Assembly (NCBI GenBank): GCA_003223115.1
Contig: QHXW01000330.1
Span: forward strand, 1 to 43,036
Direction of reading: 5' to 3'
Origin: Acidobacteriota bacterium
Lineage (GTDB): Bacteria > Acidobacteriota > Terriglobia > Bryobacterales > Bryobacteraceae
Length of the DNA stretch: 43,036 nucleotides
Shown here: piece after piece, positions 1 through 9,666 of the stretch
How the letters are laid out: the number at the start of each line of letters is the position of its first letter
Position numbering within the stretch: position 1 is the first letter of the stretch
The notes under the pieces: model-generated
What the model was told of the DNA's origin: nothing
Databases searched by the model: none
What the model saw: the letters and a program-made list of their open reading frames with translations, nothing else
Translations under genes and position numbers: made by a program

Positions 1-238
1 AGACGCTGAGCAGAAGCGGGTCGCGGAAGCGTACATCAAGCAGTTGGACGACGCCAAAGTATTCCATAAGCCCATCGTCACCGAGGTTACGGCACTCAAG
101 GGTTTTTACCCGGCTGAGGAATATCATCAGCAGTTCGTGCGGCGGAATCCCAATAATAGCTACGTAGTGGTGAATGCCTATCCAAAGTTGGAGAAGCTGA
201 AGAAGCAGTTTCCGGAATTGTTGAAGAAATCGAAATGA
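1..238 (+). CDS. msrA: Peptide-methionine (S)-S-oxide reductase MsrA, C-terminal part (truncated by window edge)
   Basis: The reading frame enters the window at base 2 and ends at the TGA at 236-238, so only about 78 C-terminal residues are visible. They carry the MsrA tail pattern: a PIVTEV stretch, then [11 protein letters not shown], then the NP...Y and PK segments. MsrA reduces the S-epimer of methionine sulfoxide in proteins using thioredoxin. The catalytic GCFW motif lies upstream, outside the window. The stop codon overlaps a possible ATG of the next gene, msrB, in an ATGA arrangement at 235-238, so the two repair enzymes are probably co-transcribed. An ATG at base 44 is internal and is not the real start. 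Confidence 0.88.
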   Translation, partial: DAEQKRVAEAYIKQLDDAKVFHKPIVTEVTALKGFYPAEEYHQQFVRRNPNNSYVVVNAYPKLEKLKKQFPELLKKSK

Positions 239-279
239 ACCGTGCAGGAGCCAGAGCCCACGGTTCCAGGGAGATGCAT

Positions 280-891
280 ATGAGATTGTTTACTCTCCGC
301 GAAACGGGTGTGACTGAAGATCAGGACGAGTTTGGCCGGCGGCGCTTTCTTCTACTGGCGCTTGGAGGCTTGGGAGCAGCTGAAGCCTCAGGGGCGGAAC
401 GGAACCGTGCGACGCAGGGGAAGCACACGGTGCGGATTGCCGAGTTTGATGCATCGGGGCGGCGGACGGGCTTCGTCGAAGTGGAGAAGGTTGAGAAATC
501 CGAGGCCGAGTGGAAAAGCCAGTTGACGCCAGTGCAGTTCGAGGTGACGCGCCACAAGGGCACCGAGCGCGCCTTCACCGGCACGTACCACGATAACCAT
601 GCCGATGGGCTCTATCGATGTGTGTGCTGCGGAACCGCTCTGTTCGATTCCAAGACCAAGTTTGAATCCGGTACGGGCTGGCCCAGCTTCTGGGCCCCGA
701 TCGCGAAAGAGAATGTGGGTAGCGGTACTGATCTGGCTCTTGGAATGCGCCGGACGGAAGTGTCTTGTGCCCGTTGCGATGCTCACTTGGGGCACGTTTT
801 CGACGATGGACCGCTCCCCACTCACCTGCGCTACTGCATGAACTCCGCATCACTGACCTTCGTCACAAGAGTGCCTAAAAAGACGTCCTGA
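280..891 (+). CDS. msrB: Peptide-methionine (R)-S-oxide reductase MsrB with Tat-type signal
   Basis: MsrB reduces methionine-R-sulfoxide. Visible family marks are two zinc CxxC pairs (CVCC and CARC), the GTGWPSF segment, the [10 protein letters not shown] segment and the RYCMNSASL motif holding the catalytic Cys. The N-terminus has [18 protein letters not shown], a twin-arginine-like signal with a short hydrophobic stretch, so a periplasmic location is inferred. I chose the ATG at 280 because AGGGAG (268-273) sits 6 nt upstream of it. Alternative starts are ATG 274, or ATG 235, which would overlap the msrA stop by four bases. The pairing with msrA fits export of a two-enzyme repair set, although the MsrA N-terminus cannot be seen. 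Confidence 0.9.
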   Translation: MRLFTLRETGVTEDQDEFGRRRFLLLALGGLGAAEASGAERNRATQGKHTVRIAEFDASGRRTGFVEVEKVEKSEAEWKSQLTPVQFEVTRHKGTERAFTGTYHDNHADGLYRCVCCGTALFDSKTKFESGTGWPSFWAPIAKENVGSGTDLALGMRRTEVSCARCDAHLGHVFDDGPLPTHLRYCMNSASLTFVTRVPKKTS

Positions 892-1020
892 CGGGTGGCG
901 GAATGCGCAGGCAGGTGATGGAGCGCGTCCCGGTGTGCGCTCTGGCGGCAATACGCGATTGCGGAGCCCGCGCTTTGAGGGCTATCCACCCGTTCCTAAA
1001 GAAAAGCAGCCAGCTGGCCG

Positions 1021-2459
1021 ATGCTTCAGTTGGTGAGCGCCATAATTGCTATTGTGTTCCGTCAAGCCTGGTTGGCCCTGGCGTTGGGCTCTGCCTGGAT
1101 ACCTTTCGCGAGTCCCATGGTGCTCGCCGTTTGCGCCGCAGTCCTGGCGTGTTGGCGGTTGTGGTCCTCACAGGTTCCTCAATGTGATTGACAGCCAGCG
1201 TCGCCTCCAGCAGAATGTGAAAACCGTCGAGGCCCAGAAGGGTCAGTCGGAACACATGCTTCGCGAGGTGGAGCAGGCCAGCCGCGTCAGAAGCGAGTTT
1301 CTGGCGAACATGAGCGATGAGATTTCGCACTCCCATGAACGCCATTGTGGGAATGACATCATTAGTGCTCGAAACGGAGCTGACGCGCGATCAGCGCCAA
1401 TATCTTGAAATCGCCAGAAACTATGCCGAGTCACTGCTGTCGGTGCTCAACGATATTCTGGATATCCAACCTAACCTGGATGCGGACCGGCTGGAACTCG
1501 ACTCGATTGAGTTCTCGGTTCGCAAGTGGCTGGACGATGTGGTTCACACGCTCAAGCCACGAGCAGAAGAGAAGCTTTGGAGCTCCTGGTGTCGATGCAG
1601 GCGGACGTTCCCGACAAGCTTTTGGGTGATCCCGTGCGTCTGCGGCAGTTGCTGGTTCATCTCGCGAGTTATGCCGTCAGATTCACCGAAAAGGGGGGTC
1701 GGTAAAGATCTTGATCACACAGGAAGCCGGCGCGGACAATTTCATCCGTCTGAGGTTTTCCGTTAGCGACACCGGAGCCGGCCATCCGCTCAACCGGCAG
1801 CGGGGTATCTTCGAAGCCTTTCGTCAGAGCGACGGTTTCATGACAACGAGACAAGGCGCGACCGGACTTGGCCTGCCGATTTGTCCGCGAATCGTCAAGC
1901 TCATGGGCGGCCAATTGGCACTGGAAAGCGACATCGGTATGGGGAGCACCTTCCACTTCACCGCGCAATTTGGTATTCGAGGGAGTGGGCGCGAGCAGCC
2001 TGCGCCGTATCGCTCGGATGCGCCAAGCCAGGTGGGCATCGGGGGGTGCGAATTCTCGTGGTGGAAGACGATGCAATCAATCAGACTCTGACCGCGAAGC
2101 TGCTCGAACAAAGCGGCAACGAGGTGGTGGTTGCGGCCGACGGAGTGCGGGCCCTGGAGGGCTATCAAGCACCGAAGATTCGATTTGATCTTAATGGATA
2201 TCCAGATGCCCGAGATGGATGGTTTGGATGCCACCCGGCTATCCGGGAATTGGAAAAAGCCACTAACTATTACACGCCCATTGTGATGCTGCTAGCTCAT
2301 GCCCTGCAAGAAGACCGCGACCGAAGTCTGAGGGCCGGTGCAGACGGTCACGTTGCAAAGCCCATTCGCTTGGCCGAGTTATTCGAAGTCATTCGAGTCG
2401 CCATTTTCTCAGGCCACAATCCGCCGGGCTCTTCGAGCCGTGCCCTCTTGACTCATTGA
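1021..2459 (+). pseudogene. Hybrid sensor histidine kinase/response regulator, multiply frameshifted and missing its phospho-acceptor His
   Basis: Pieces of one hybrid kinase follow each other in order but in changing frames. A hydrophobic segment starts at 1021 in frame 1. The coiled-coil and the start of HisKA run to about 1320 in frame 2. RTPMNAIVGM through the HisKA second helix is in frame 3. The N-box region with GDPVRLRQLL is in frame 2 and ends in TAA near 1702. HATPase_c G-box segments (FEAFRQSDG, GLGLPIC, GSTFHF) are in frame 1. The receiver domain begins with RILVVEDD in frame 3, and its phospho-acceptor part ([11 protein letters not shown]) is again displaced. Two shifts coincide with G6 runs (about 1692-1697 and 2041-2046). 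The H-box reads FLANMSDEI where FLANMSHEI is expected, so the phosphorylated His is Asp. The upstream limit is uncertain, and 892-1020 holds nothing I recognise. The 3' end overlaps the convergent anmK end by a few bases. Confidence 0.85.
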
Positions 2460-3580
2460 GTAATTTTCCCCAGAATGACCGGACGATGAGCTCCGGTGGC
2501 TGAGGGCAGATTGGCCGCGCGGCCACACCAGGTTTCATAGGCCAGAAGGGCAAATGCCACGCCCTCTTTGGCATCCACACCCACGCCAAACTCCTCTGAA
2601 GTAGTGATCCGCACGCTGGGCAAGAACGACGAGAGATAACCCATCATCGTGCGGTTGTGGACGCCGCCTCCTGAAACAATCAGCTCATCCACCGGCATCC
2701 GCGGCTTGATGAATCGTTCCACACCCACGGCGATGGTCACGGCGGTGAAGGCGGTGGCCGTGGCCATCAGGTCGCGCAGGCCGAGTCCCGACCTTTTCAT
2801 TAGCCCGATAAATTTCGCGCCATACTGTTCGCGTCCTGCCGTCTTTGGCGGCTTACGACGGTAGTATGGGTCGGCTAGCAGACGGTCCAGCAGTTGGCTC
2901 GCAGGCCGGCCGCGCGCTGCAATGCGTCCATCACGATCGAAGTGCTCGCGCCCGCGTGTGACTTCCGTCGCCAGCCCATCAATGATCATATTGCCCGGAC
3001 CGGTGTCGAATGCGATCACCTGGCTCGAAGACGCGCCCGGCGGCAGGGCCGTCACGTTGGCGATACCACCAATATTGAGCGCCACTCGCCCCAGCCGCTG
3101 GTGCCGGAAAAGTAAATAATCCACGTAGGGAACCAGCGGAGCGCCTTTGCCGCCGGCGGCCACGTCGCGGGTGCGAAAGTCCGAGATCACCGGGGCGGCG
3201 ATCCGTTCCGCAATCACGCCGGCTTCACCGATCTGCAGCGTCGTCGCAATGGAGCAGCCCAGGTAAGGCTCGGGTTCTCCCTGGTGATAAATGGTTTGCC
3301 CGTGACAACCCACCAGCTCGATGCCGTGCAACGCAATCCGATGACGTCGGCATGCTGCGATGATGGCCGCCGCGTACAACTCACCGAGCAGGAAATGCAG
3401 CCGCGCAATAGATGCGGTGGTGGTCGTGGCATTCGAGACCGAAAGGATCTCCTGCCGTACGGATTCGGGGTAAGGGCTGCTATTGAACGCTACCGTCTTG
3501 ATGCGATGGCCCCGGATATCGACGATCGCCACATCGATGCCGTCGAGCGATGTGCCGCTCATGACGCCGGCTACCCGCAA
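2453..3580 (-). CDS. anmK: Anhydro-N-acetylmuramic acid kinase
   Basis: AnmK phosphorylates 1,6-anhydro-MurNAc and opens its anhydro ring, feeding recovered peptidoglycan sugar back to MurNAc-6-phosphate in the cytoplasm. The 375-residue length is normal. Visible motifs are the N-terminal GVMSGTSLDGID nucleotide loop, LNIGGIANVT, FDTGPGNMIIDG (containing the catalytic Asp of the family) and SGGGVHNRTMM. The start is a TTG at 3578-3580 inside the last codons of mutS (10-nt overlap) with AGGAG about 11 nt upstream. The first in-frame ATG (about 3562) would cut into the GVMSGTS loop and is less likely. It is the last gene of the co-directional minus-strand run and probably relies on read-through from mutS. 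Confidence 0.95.
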   Translation of the reverse strand: MRVAGVMSGTSLDGIDVAIVDIRGHRIKTVAFNSSPYPESVRQEILSVSNATTTTASIARLHFLLGELYAAAIIAACRRHRIALHGIELVGCHGQTIYHQGEPEPYLGCSIATTLQIGEAGVIAERIAAPVISDFRTRDVAAGGKGAPLVPYVDYLLFRHQRLGRVALNIGGIANVTALPPGASSSQVIAFDTGPGNMIIDGLATEVTRGREHFDRDGRIAARGRPASQLLDRLLADPYYRRKPPKTAGREQYGAKFIGLMKRSGLGLRDLMATATAFTAVTIAVGVERFIKPRMPVDELIVSGGGVHNRTMMGYLSSFLPSVRITTSEEFGVGVDAKEGVAFALLAYETWCGRAANLPSATGAHRPVILGKITQ

Positions 3581-6174
3581 GATCGCTTCAACTCCTGCTG
3601 CAGCTCGCTCAGCAACTGCAGAGCCTCGATGGGCCGTAGCTCGTCGATCTTCAATTTACGGATGCGCTCGGCAATCCCGTGCCCCACAGGCTCGAACAAG
3701 CGTATTTGAACCGGCTGCTGGGGTCTGGGCGAGAGTTCTTCGGTGACGGCATGTTCACTGGTCTCGTGAAGCTTCAAGACATCGCAGGCCCGTTCAATTA
3801 CCGGGAGTGGCAGACCCGCGAGACGCGCCACTTCGATGCCATAGCTGCGGTCGGCCTTTCCGGGTTCCACTTTGCGCAGGAAGATGATCTGGTCGCCGGC
3901 TTCTTTTACCGAGACATGCAGATTGCGCACGCCATCAAGCTGCTCGGCCAATTCCGTCAACTCGTGATAGTGCGTGGCGAACAAGGTTTTGGCGCGCGTG
4001 CGCTGATGAATGTATTCAATCACCGCCCAGGCCAGCGCCAGTCCATCGTAAGTGGATGTGCCACGGCCGATTTCATCCAGCACAATGAAGCTCCGCGGCG
4101 TGGCAGTGTTCAGAATCACCGCGGTTTCGGTCATCTCCACCATGAATGTGGACCGCCCGCGGGCCAGATTGTCGGATGCGCCGATGCGCGTGAAAATTCG
4201 ATCGATGAGGGGAAGCGCGGCCGAATCCGCCGGCACAAACGAACCCATCTGAGCCAGGATGGCGATCAGTGCAGCTTGCCTGAGATAAGTGGACTTGCCA
4301 CCCATGTTGGGTCCGGTGATGATGGCGATCAGATCGGCGCCGGAGTTGAGGTAAAGGTCATTGGGAATAAAGCGTCCAGCCGCGCCGCCCGGTTGCTCGG
4401 CAAGTCTCTCAATCACCGGATGCCGCCCGGCGATGATGCGCATGGAGCCATCGTCTGAAAACGCCGGCCGCACGTAGCGGTTCTCGACGGCTACTTGTGC
4501 CAGAGCTGCCGTTACGTCCAGCTCGGCAATGGCGGCGCCCGTAGCCCGTATCCGCTGCGCGCGCTCCGCTGCGAAGCGGCGCACCTCATTGAACAGCTCT
4601 TTCTCGAGAACCAGGATTTTCTCTTCAGCATCAAGAACTTTGCGCTCATAATCCTTCAATTCCGGGGTAGTGAACCGTTCGGCGTTCACCAGCGTCTGCT
4701 TGCGTTCATAGTCGGCGGGAGCCAGGTGCTGGTTGGCCTTCGAGACCTCGATGTAATAGCCGAAGACATTGTTGAACCGGACCTTCAAAGACTGGATGCC
4801 GGTGCGCTCGCGCTCGCGAGATTCGATCTGAGCAATATATTGCCGGCCATTCTGGCGCAGGTCGCGGAGCTCATCGAGTTCAGCGTTATATCCGCTCCGG
4901 ATGGCGCCTCCGTCGGCTAAGTTCACAGGAGGCGAGTCCGCAATAGAGCTCAGGATCTGGTCGCGCACCTCCGGTACTTCGTCAAGGCCGCTCAGAATAC
5001 TGGCCAGCCTTCGACCGCCACAGCGGGCTACTGATTCCTTCAACGCGGGCACCTTTTCGAGCGACGCGCCTAACGCCAGCAGTTCGCGAGGTCCGGCCGA
5101 CCCGATGGTCACCTTTGCGAGCAAGCGCTCCACGTCCAGCACGCCGCTTAACTGCTCGCGAATGCGCGCGCGCAAAATAGTCTCGCGCAGCAGTTCGTCG
5201 AGCGCATCGAGTCGAGATTCAATTTCGCCGCGATCGAGCGAGGGATTTTGAAGCCGGCGGCGCAACAGGCGGCCGCCCATTCCAGTGATGGTCTGGTCAA
5301 GTGCCGAGAGGAGTGTTGCATTCTCACCGGTGAACAGAGCCTCAACCAGCTCCAGGTTGCGCAGCGTGACCGCATCCAGCACCATGCCCTCGGCGCGGTC
5401 ATAGTAGGACGGCCGATCGAGATGTTCGAGCGCTGCTCTCTGCGTTTCGCGCAGATAATGCAAGATGGCGCCAGCCGCGCATACTGCCGCACTGCGGTCC
5501 GCCAGACCACAGCCGTCAAGCGAGAGCAGCTTGAAGTGATCGCGCAGAATGCGGTCGGCATAGTCGTGGCTGAACGTCCAGCTATCAAGCTCAGTGTGCA
5601 AGAGCCGGCGGTTCTTATCTTCTCCCGGCAAGAGGGGTAATTCAGCAGGAGCCAGGAGTTCGCGCGCGCCCAGTTGTTCGAGAGCAGCTGAAACCTCGAC
5701 GGCGTCCAGCTCGGTCACGCGAAACTCACCGGTGGAGACATCCACGTGTGCCAGTCCGGCGCGGCTGCCGTTCGGGGCTACGGCGGCCAGGTAGTTGTTC
5801 TCATGCGATCGAAGCAGATGCGCGTCGGTTGCAGTTCCCGGAGTAACAATGCGCGTGATATCGCGCTTGACAAGCTTTTTGGCGACCCGCGGATCTTCCA
5901 TCTGATCGCAGATGGCGACGCGGTGCCCCTTCTGAATCAATCGCGCGATATAGCTTTCAGCCGAATGATAGGGCACGCCGCACATGGGAATGGCCATGCC
6001 TTTTTCTTTGTTTCGGGCGGTCAGTGTGATCTCTAGTTCGCGGGCGGCTACCACGGCATCTTCGTAAAACAATTCGTAGAAATCACCCAGGCGAAACATC
6101 AGCAGCGCGTTGGGAACCTGCTGTTTAATTGCATTGTATTGCCGCATGAGCGGCGTCGAGGCGTCAGTAGCCAT
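3571..6174 (-). CDS. mutS: DNA mismatch repair ATPase MutS
   Basis: MutS recognises mismatches and small loops and recruits MutL. The protein has 867 residues, typical for the bacterial MutS1 family. The mismatch-reading F-x-E motif is present (GDFYELF, F32-Y33-E34). The Walker A loop GPNMGGKST lies near 621-629, Walker B FIVLDEIGRGTSTYDG near 696-707, and FATHYHEL follows near 732-739. The C-terminal end carries the short helix-turn-helix dimerisation segment. The start ATG at 6172-6174 has no obvious Shine-Dalgarno sequence; a strong hairpin (6185-6204) sits just upstream. No mutL is present in the window. The gene is intact, which matters for the interpretation of the broken genes elsewhere. 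Confidence 0.98.
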   Translation of the reverse strand: MATDASTPLMRQYNAIKQQVPNALLMFRLGDFYELFYEDAVVAARELEITLTARNKEKGMAIPMCGVPYHSAESYIARLIQKGHRVAICDQMEDPRVAKKLVKRDITRIVTPGTATDAHLLRSHENNYLAAVAPNGSRAGLAHVDVSTGEFRVTELDAVEVSAALEQLGARELLAPAELPLLPGEDKNRRLLHTELDSWTFSHDYADRILRDHFKLLSLDGCGLADRSAAVCAAGAILHYLRETQRAALEHLDRPSYYDRAEGMVLDAVTLRNLELVEALFTGENATLLSALDQTITGMGGRLLRRRLQNPSLDRGEIESRLDALDELLRETILRARIREQLSGVLDVERLLAKVTIGSAGPRELLALGASLEKVPALKESVARCGGRRLASILSGLDEVPEVRDQILSSIADSPPVNLADGGAIRSGYNAELDELRDLRQNGRQYIAQIESRERERTGIQSLKVRFNNVFGYYIEVSKANQHLAPADYERKQTLVNAERFTTPELKDYERKVLDAEEKILVLEKELFNEVRRFAAERAQRIRATGAAIAELDVTAALAQVAVENRYVRPAFSDDGSMRIIAGRHPVIERLAEQPGGAAGRFIPNDLYLNSGADLIAIITGPNMGGKSTYLRQAALIAILAQMGSFVPADSAALPLIDRIFTRIGASDNLARGRSTFMVEMTETAVILNTATPRSFIVLDEIGRGTSTYDGLALAWAVIEYIHQRTRAKTLFATHYHELTELAEQLDGVRNLHVSVKEAGDQIIFLRKVEPGKADRSYGIEVARLAGLPLPVIERACDVLKLHETSEHAVTEELSPRPQQPVQIRLFEPVGHGIAERIRKLKIDELRPIEALQLLSELQQELKRSCG

Positions 6175-6184
6175 CTAAGAACTC

Positions 6185-6204
6185 GCGGGGCAGGCGCTGC
6201 CCGC
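6185..6204 (-). other. GC-rich hairpin between gdhA and mutS
   Basis: The arms GCGGGGCAG (6185-6193) and CTGCCCGC (6197-6204) pair with one bulged G and a 3-nt loop. On the transcribed minus strand the hairpin lies 51 nt after the glutamate dehydrogenase stop and 10 nt before the mutS ATG. There is no U-tract, so a classic terminator is unlikely. It could partly attenuate transcription or mask the mutS start region, which lacks a recognisable ribosome binding site. Function is inferred only from position. Confidence 0.4.
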
Positions 6205-6255
6205 TGGGCGACTTGCTCCGATCATCAATCGCATCTGGCGCAATTGCCTGTGACA

Positions 6256-7524
6256 TTACGCATAAATGCCGCGCAACTTGATAGCGAATGCCACGCGATC
6301 GAGCGCCAGCATGTAGGCGGCGGTGCGGTTATTCACGGCGTGCTTATCCCCGTAGCCCACCACGGCATCGAAACTGTTGACCATAATCTCCTCGAGGCGC
6401 GTGTTGACAAGATCTTCATTCCAGAAGAACCCCTGCCGATCCTGAACCCATTCGAAATATGAGACCGTGACGCCGCCGGCGTTGGCGAGAATATCAGGGA
6501 TCACAAAAATCTTCTTTTCGCGAAGGATTTCGTCGGCAAGCGGTGTAGTGGGCCCGTTCGCGCCTTCACACAGGATGCGGCAGCGCAGACGGCCGGCATT
6601 TGCCGATGTGATCACATTCTCGGTGGCGGCGGGAAGCAGAACTTCGCACGGCAGGAACATGGCCTCATCGCGGTCCATGTTTTCCGCCCCGGGATAATCG
6701 CGAACCGAGCCGGTTTCTTTCCGATGCTCCATTAACGCGGCGATGTCGAGCCCCTGAGAATTGTAGACTGCGCCATCTTGTTCAATGATGGCGATAATCT
6801 TGAATCCCGCCCGCGCCATGAGCCGGGCCGCCATACCGCCCACGTTCCCGAACCCCTGGATGACAACGCGCGCTTCGGCCGTTTGGATACTCAATCTGCG
6901 CAAAGCCTTCTGCGACACGATGCAGCAGCCGCGCCCGGTAGCTTCGGTACGGCCGCGCGAGCCACCAAGGTCGATCGGTTTTCCGGTCACCACTGCCGTC
7001 ACCGTGTGGCGCACGTGCATCGAGTAAGTATCCATGATCCAGGCCATCACACGGTCGTTGGTATTCACGTCCGGAGCGGGCACATCGCGCTCGGGTCCCA
7101 GATTTTCAATCAGCTCGGCGGTGTATCGCCGCGTAATGCGTTCGAGTTCGCTGTCTGAGAGCAGTTGCGGATCACAGATCACGCCGCCCTTGGCCCCTCC
7201 AAAGGGAATGTTCACCACGGCGCATTTCCAGGTCATCCAGGCTGCAAGCGCTCTCACTTCATCGAGCGTCACGTCAGGTCCGAACCGTATGCCGCCTTTG
7301 CCGGGGCCGCGCGCAATGGAATGCTGGACCCGATACCCGGTAAACACCTCGATACGGCCGTCATCGAGCAGCACGGGAATGTGGATGGTAATTTCTCGAT
7401 TGGGGCTGCGCAGCACCTTACACATGCCATCGTCGAGATTCAGGAGGGTGGCAGCTTCATCAAACCGGGCCTCGGCCGCAAGCCAGGGATTGGTCTCCTG
7501 CTCGGTCGACAGCGTGGTGGGCAT
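6256..7524 (-). CDS. Glutamate dehydrogenase (Glu/Leu/Phe/Val dehydrogenase family)
   Basis: This enzyme interconverts glutamate and 2-oxoglutarate plus ammonia. The 422 residues match the RocG/GudB-type hexameric enzymes. Substrate-site lysines are visible in GPGKGG (K76), TWK (K100) and PFGGAKGG (K112). The catalytic Asp is in APDVNT (D152). The dinucleotide-binding GFGNVGG is at 224-230, preceded by [13 protein letters not shown]. Coenzyme preference (NAD or NADP) cannot be read safely. GGAGG (complement of 7534-7538) lies 9 nt before the ATG, a good ribosome binding site. A weak -10-like CATAAT sits upstream on the minus strand at 7545-7550. The 115-nt gap to ctpA suggests its own promoter. 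Confidence 0.95.
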   Translation of the reverse strand: MPTTLSTEQETNPWLAAEARFDEAATLLNLDDGMCKVLRSPNREITIHIPVLLDDGRIEVFTGYRVQHSIARGPGKGGIRFGPDVTLDEVRALAAWMTWKCAVVNIPFGGAKGGVICDPQLLSDSELERITRRYTAELIENLGPERDVPAPDVNTNDRVMAWIMDTYSMHVRHTVTAVVTGKPIDLGGSRGRTEATGRGCCIVSQKALRRLSIQTAEARVVIQGFGNVGGMAARLMARAGFKIIAIIEQDGAVYNSQGLDIAALMEHRKETGSVRDYPGAENMDRDEAMFLPCEVLLPAATENVITSANAGRLRCRILCEGANGPTTPLADEILREKKIFVIPDILANAGGVTVSYFEWVQDRQGFFWNEDLVNTRLEEIMVNSFDAVVGYGDKHAVNNRTAAYMLALDRVAFAIKLRGIYA

Positions 7525-7638
7525 AACTGGAAACCTCCGGTCTTATTATGCCAGTTCAATGTAAACGGAAAATTCGCTGGAGAATTTGAGTCGAACATCC
7601 GGACGGAGCAGGAAGCATCACAATAGTGCGGCGTTGGC

Positions 7639-9138
7639 TCACTTTGCCGCGACTTGGACGACGACGGAGATCATTTCCAGAGCCCGTTGAATCTGCGGAT
7701 CGCGCTGAGCCTCAATTTCATCGCCTTTTGCAACTCCCAGCGTCAAATTGAAAATTTCAGTCTTGAGGCGGTTGCGTATGAAATCCTGTTCGCTCGACCA
7801 CTCCGACACATTGGGCTGAATATTGCGCTCGGCCAGATAGAGCCGGTAATCGTCCAGCAATTCGGGCGTGATCTCAAAATCTTCAGAAATCTTGTGCGTT
7901 TGCGTATAACCGGTGGCGAAAGAAGTGAAGGAGCCGCTCGCGTCGAGCACCGCTCGCAAACGCGAAACCGCGGGTGGAAACACGATGGCGTCTGGAATGA
8001 TGCCGCCTCCGCCTCGCATGGCCCGCCCTTTATCAGTATGGAATTCCGATTTCGTGTTCGGGTGGGCCGTGGTCGCCGCGAGCGCGAATCGCGACGAGTC
8101 GAGCGGCTTCTGAATCGATCGCCCGCTTGGTGTGTAGTAGAGAGCCGTGGTGAGCGCCAAGCCCGTCGACTCGCCAAGGGGGAACACACTCTGCACTAAT
8201 CCCTTCCCGAAACTCGGTTCGCCGATGATTACCGCTCGATCATGATCCTGCAACGCCCCCGCCACAATTACCGAGGCGCTTGCCGTCTTGCCGTTAATCA
8301 CGATAGCCAGTGGAAAATCGTACGGCTTGGCGCCGGCTGCAACGGTTTCCTGCTTCTCCGGTACGGACCGGCCGCGGACTGTGAGCAGCGTGAGTCCCGG
8401 TTTCAGGAAAAGAGATCCGGTCTCGAGCGCCGAGGTCAGCATGCCGCCCGGATTGTTTCGAAAATCGAGCACCAGACCTTGGAGATCCCGTCCGCCCAGT
8501 TTTTCGATAGCGCTCTTAATCTGTTCGCCGGTTTTCTCGTCGAAACTTTCCACGCGCAGATATCCCATGCCCGGCTTCAACAAAAACGCGCGAGCTACGC
8601 TGGGCGCCTGCATCTCCTCTGGCGTGAGTGTAAATTCGAGCAGCCGCACGTTGCCGGGGCGGCGTATGTTGAGCTGGGCCGGTTGCTGTCGCGATTGGGT
8701 CAACACCTCGATGAGCTGCTCCATATCCAACCGTTCCAGGCGAATGCCGTTGATGGCCAGAATTTCGTCGCCGGGGCTCATGCCGGATTTCGCCGAGGGC
8801 GTCCCCGGCAGCGTCTGCAGCACGATCACCCGTCCGGGCAACACGGAAACCACGCTCCCAAAACCTTTTCGAGTGGAAGTTTCCAGTTGCTTCAACTGCT
8901 CGAATTGCTGGGGATCAAAGAAAACAGAGTGGGGATCCAGGCGCCGCAGCATGCCGGGAATCACGCCCTGATAAAACACTTGCTCGGAGGAAACCGGGTC
9001 GGCGGCATTCTGCTCCACCAGCGAATAGACGTCCACCAATCGTTTGACCTGCCTGGCCAAATCTTCATCGGGGCCGGCGGTACTGGCAGCGAAGGCGCAG
9101 GCTAATGGGAGTAGGAAGACGGGAAAAATACGACGCAT
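7639..9138 (-). CDS. S41-family C-terminal processing peptidase with PDZ domain
   Basis: This is a CtpA/Prc-type serine protease of 499 residues, exported by an N-terminal signal peptide (residues about 1-19, hydrophobic, ending AFAAS). A PDZ domain spans roughly 90-165 (KGFGSVV, SPGDEILAING). The S41 core follows with MGYLRVESF, LDFRNNPGG (225-232), INGKTASAS (281-289, holding the nucleophile Ser) and PSFGKGLVQ with the general-base Lys at 312. Such enzymes trim or degrade periplasmic proteins from the C-terminus. The ATG (9136-9138) shares one base with the stop of the ancestral reading frame of the upstream Uma2 gene (TGATG), implying translational coupling before that gene was broken. Confidence 0.93.
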   Translation of the reverse strand: MRRIFPVFLLPLACAFAASTAGPDEDLARQVKRLVDVYSLVEQNAADPVSSEQVFYQGVIPGMLRRLDPHSVFFDPQQFEQLKQLETSTRKGFGSVVSVLPGRVIVLQTLPGTPSAKSGMSPGDEILAINGIRLERLDMEQLIEVLTQSRQQPAQLNIRRPGNVRLLEFTLTPEEMQAPSVARAFLLKPGMGYLRVESFDEKTGEQIKSAIEKLGGRDLQGLVLDFRNNPGGMLTSALETGSLFLKPGLTLLTVRGRSVPEKQETVAAGAKPYDFPLAIVINGKTASASVIVAGALQDHDRAVIIGEPSFGKGLVQSVFPLGESTGLALTTALYYTPSGRSIQKPLDSSRFALAATTAHPNTKSEFHTDKGRAMRGGGGIIPDAIVFPPAVSRLRAVLDASGSFTSFATGYTQTHKISEDFEITPELLDDYRLYLAERNIQPNVSEWSSEQDFIRNRLKTEIFNLTLGVAKGDEIEAQRDPQIQRALEMISVVVQVAAK

Positions 9139-9648
9139 CAGTCAGGCCAGATGGAAGTTACGTCTAACGAGACGCCGGGAAAATGCGCTGGCGAAATCCG
9201 GCCGTCGGCGAGAATTTTTGGTGTGCGCCATTGATTTTCCTGCAACTCGAGCACTTCGACAGTTCGCGCTTCCGGAGTGAAGCACCCACACTTCCGGAAC
9301 GCGGCCCTGTTCGTAATCACGAAGGTTCCCGGCACGCTCTAGGCGCGTATTCGCGGAAGATAACACCTCGACGATGTTCTTTTTGAGGAATACCGCCAGG
9401 TCAGGCACACGCGACGTCAGCGGAAAACGCCGGATGATGAGGCCGAATGGTGCCATCAGAACCAGGATAAGATTCTCATCACCCTGGGTGCTCAAAAGCT
9501 TGCCAAGCTTTTGAGCAATGAGGGTGTGCTTAAATTTTGGGCGTGGCATGATGCGGATCTCGCCGTTGACTACTTCTTCGGTAGCGTCCTCGACAACAGG
9601 CATTTCGAGCCACTCTTCGTAGGTCACGGTGCGAGTCGTTGTTGCCAT
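9138..9648 (-). pseudogene. Uma2-family (DUF820) restriction-endonuclease-like protein, frameshifted near its C-terminus
   Basis: Uma2 proteins have a PD-(D/E)xK nuclease fold and unknown cellular role. The N-terminal part (from ATG 9646-9648) shows the family pattern: TYEEWLEMP, EVVNGEI, SRVPDLAVF (the PD motif), IVEVLSS, LRDYEQGRVPEVWVLH. After VLH the open frame turns into unrelated sequence ending at 9142. The -1-type alternative frame instead gives PEARTVEVLELQENQWRT and a typical FPGVSLDVTSIWPD ending with a stop at 9138-9140. A single extra base (A on the plus strand, about 9276) explains the switch: CAC-T-CCG instead of CAC-CCG. Either the gene is recently broken or this base is a sequencing error. 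The catalytic core is upstream of the break, so the altered-tail protein might still fold in part. Confidence 0.75.
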
Positions 9649-9666
9649 GGTTGGTAAAGCTTTATT

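Noticed and set aside
903-1187. Open frame of 94 codons after msrB
   Set aside because: It has no recognisable domain and overlaps the hydrophobic start of the broken kinase in another frame.
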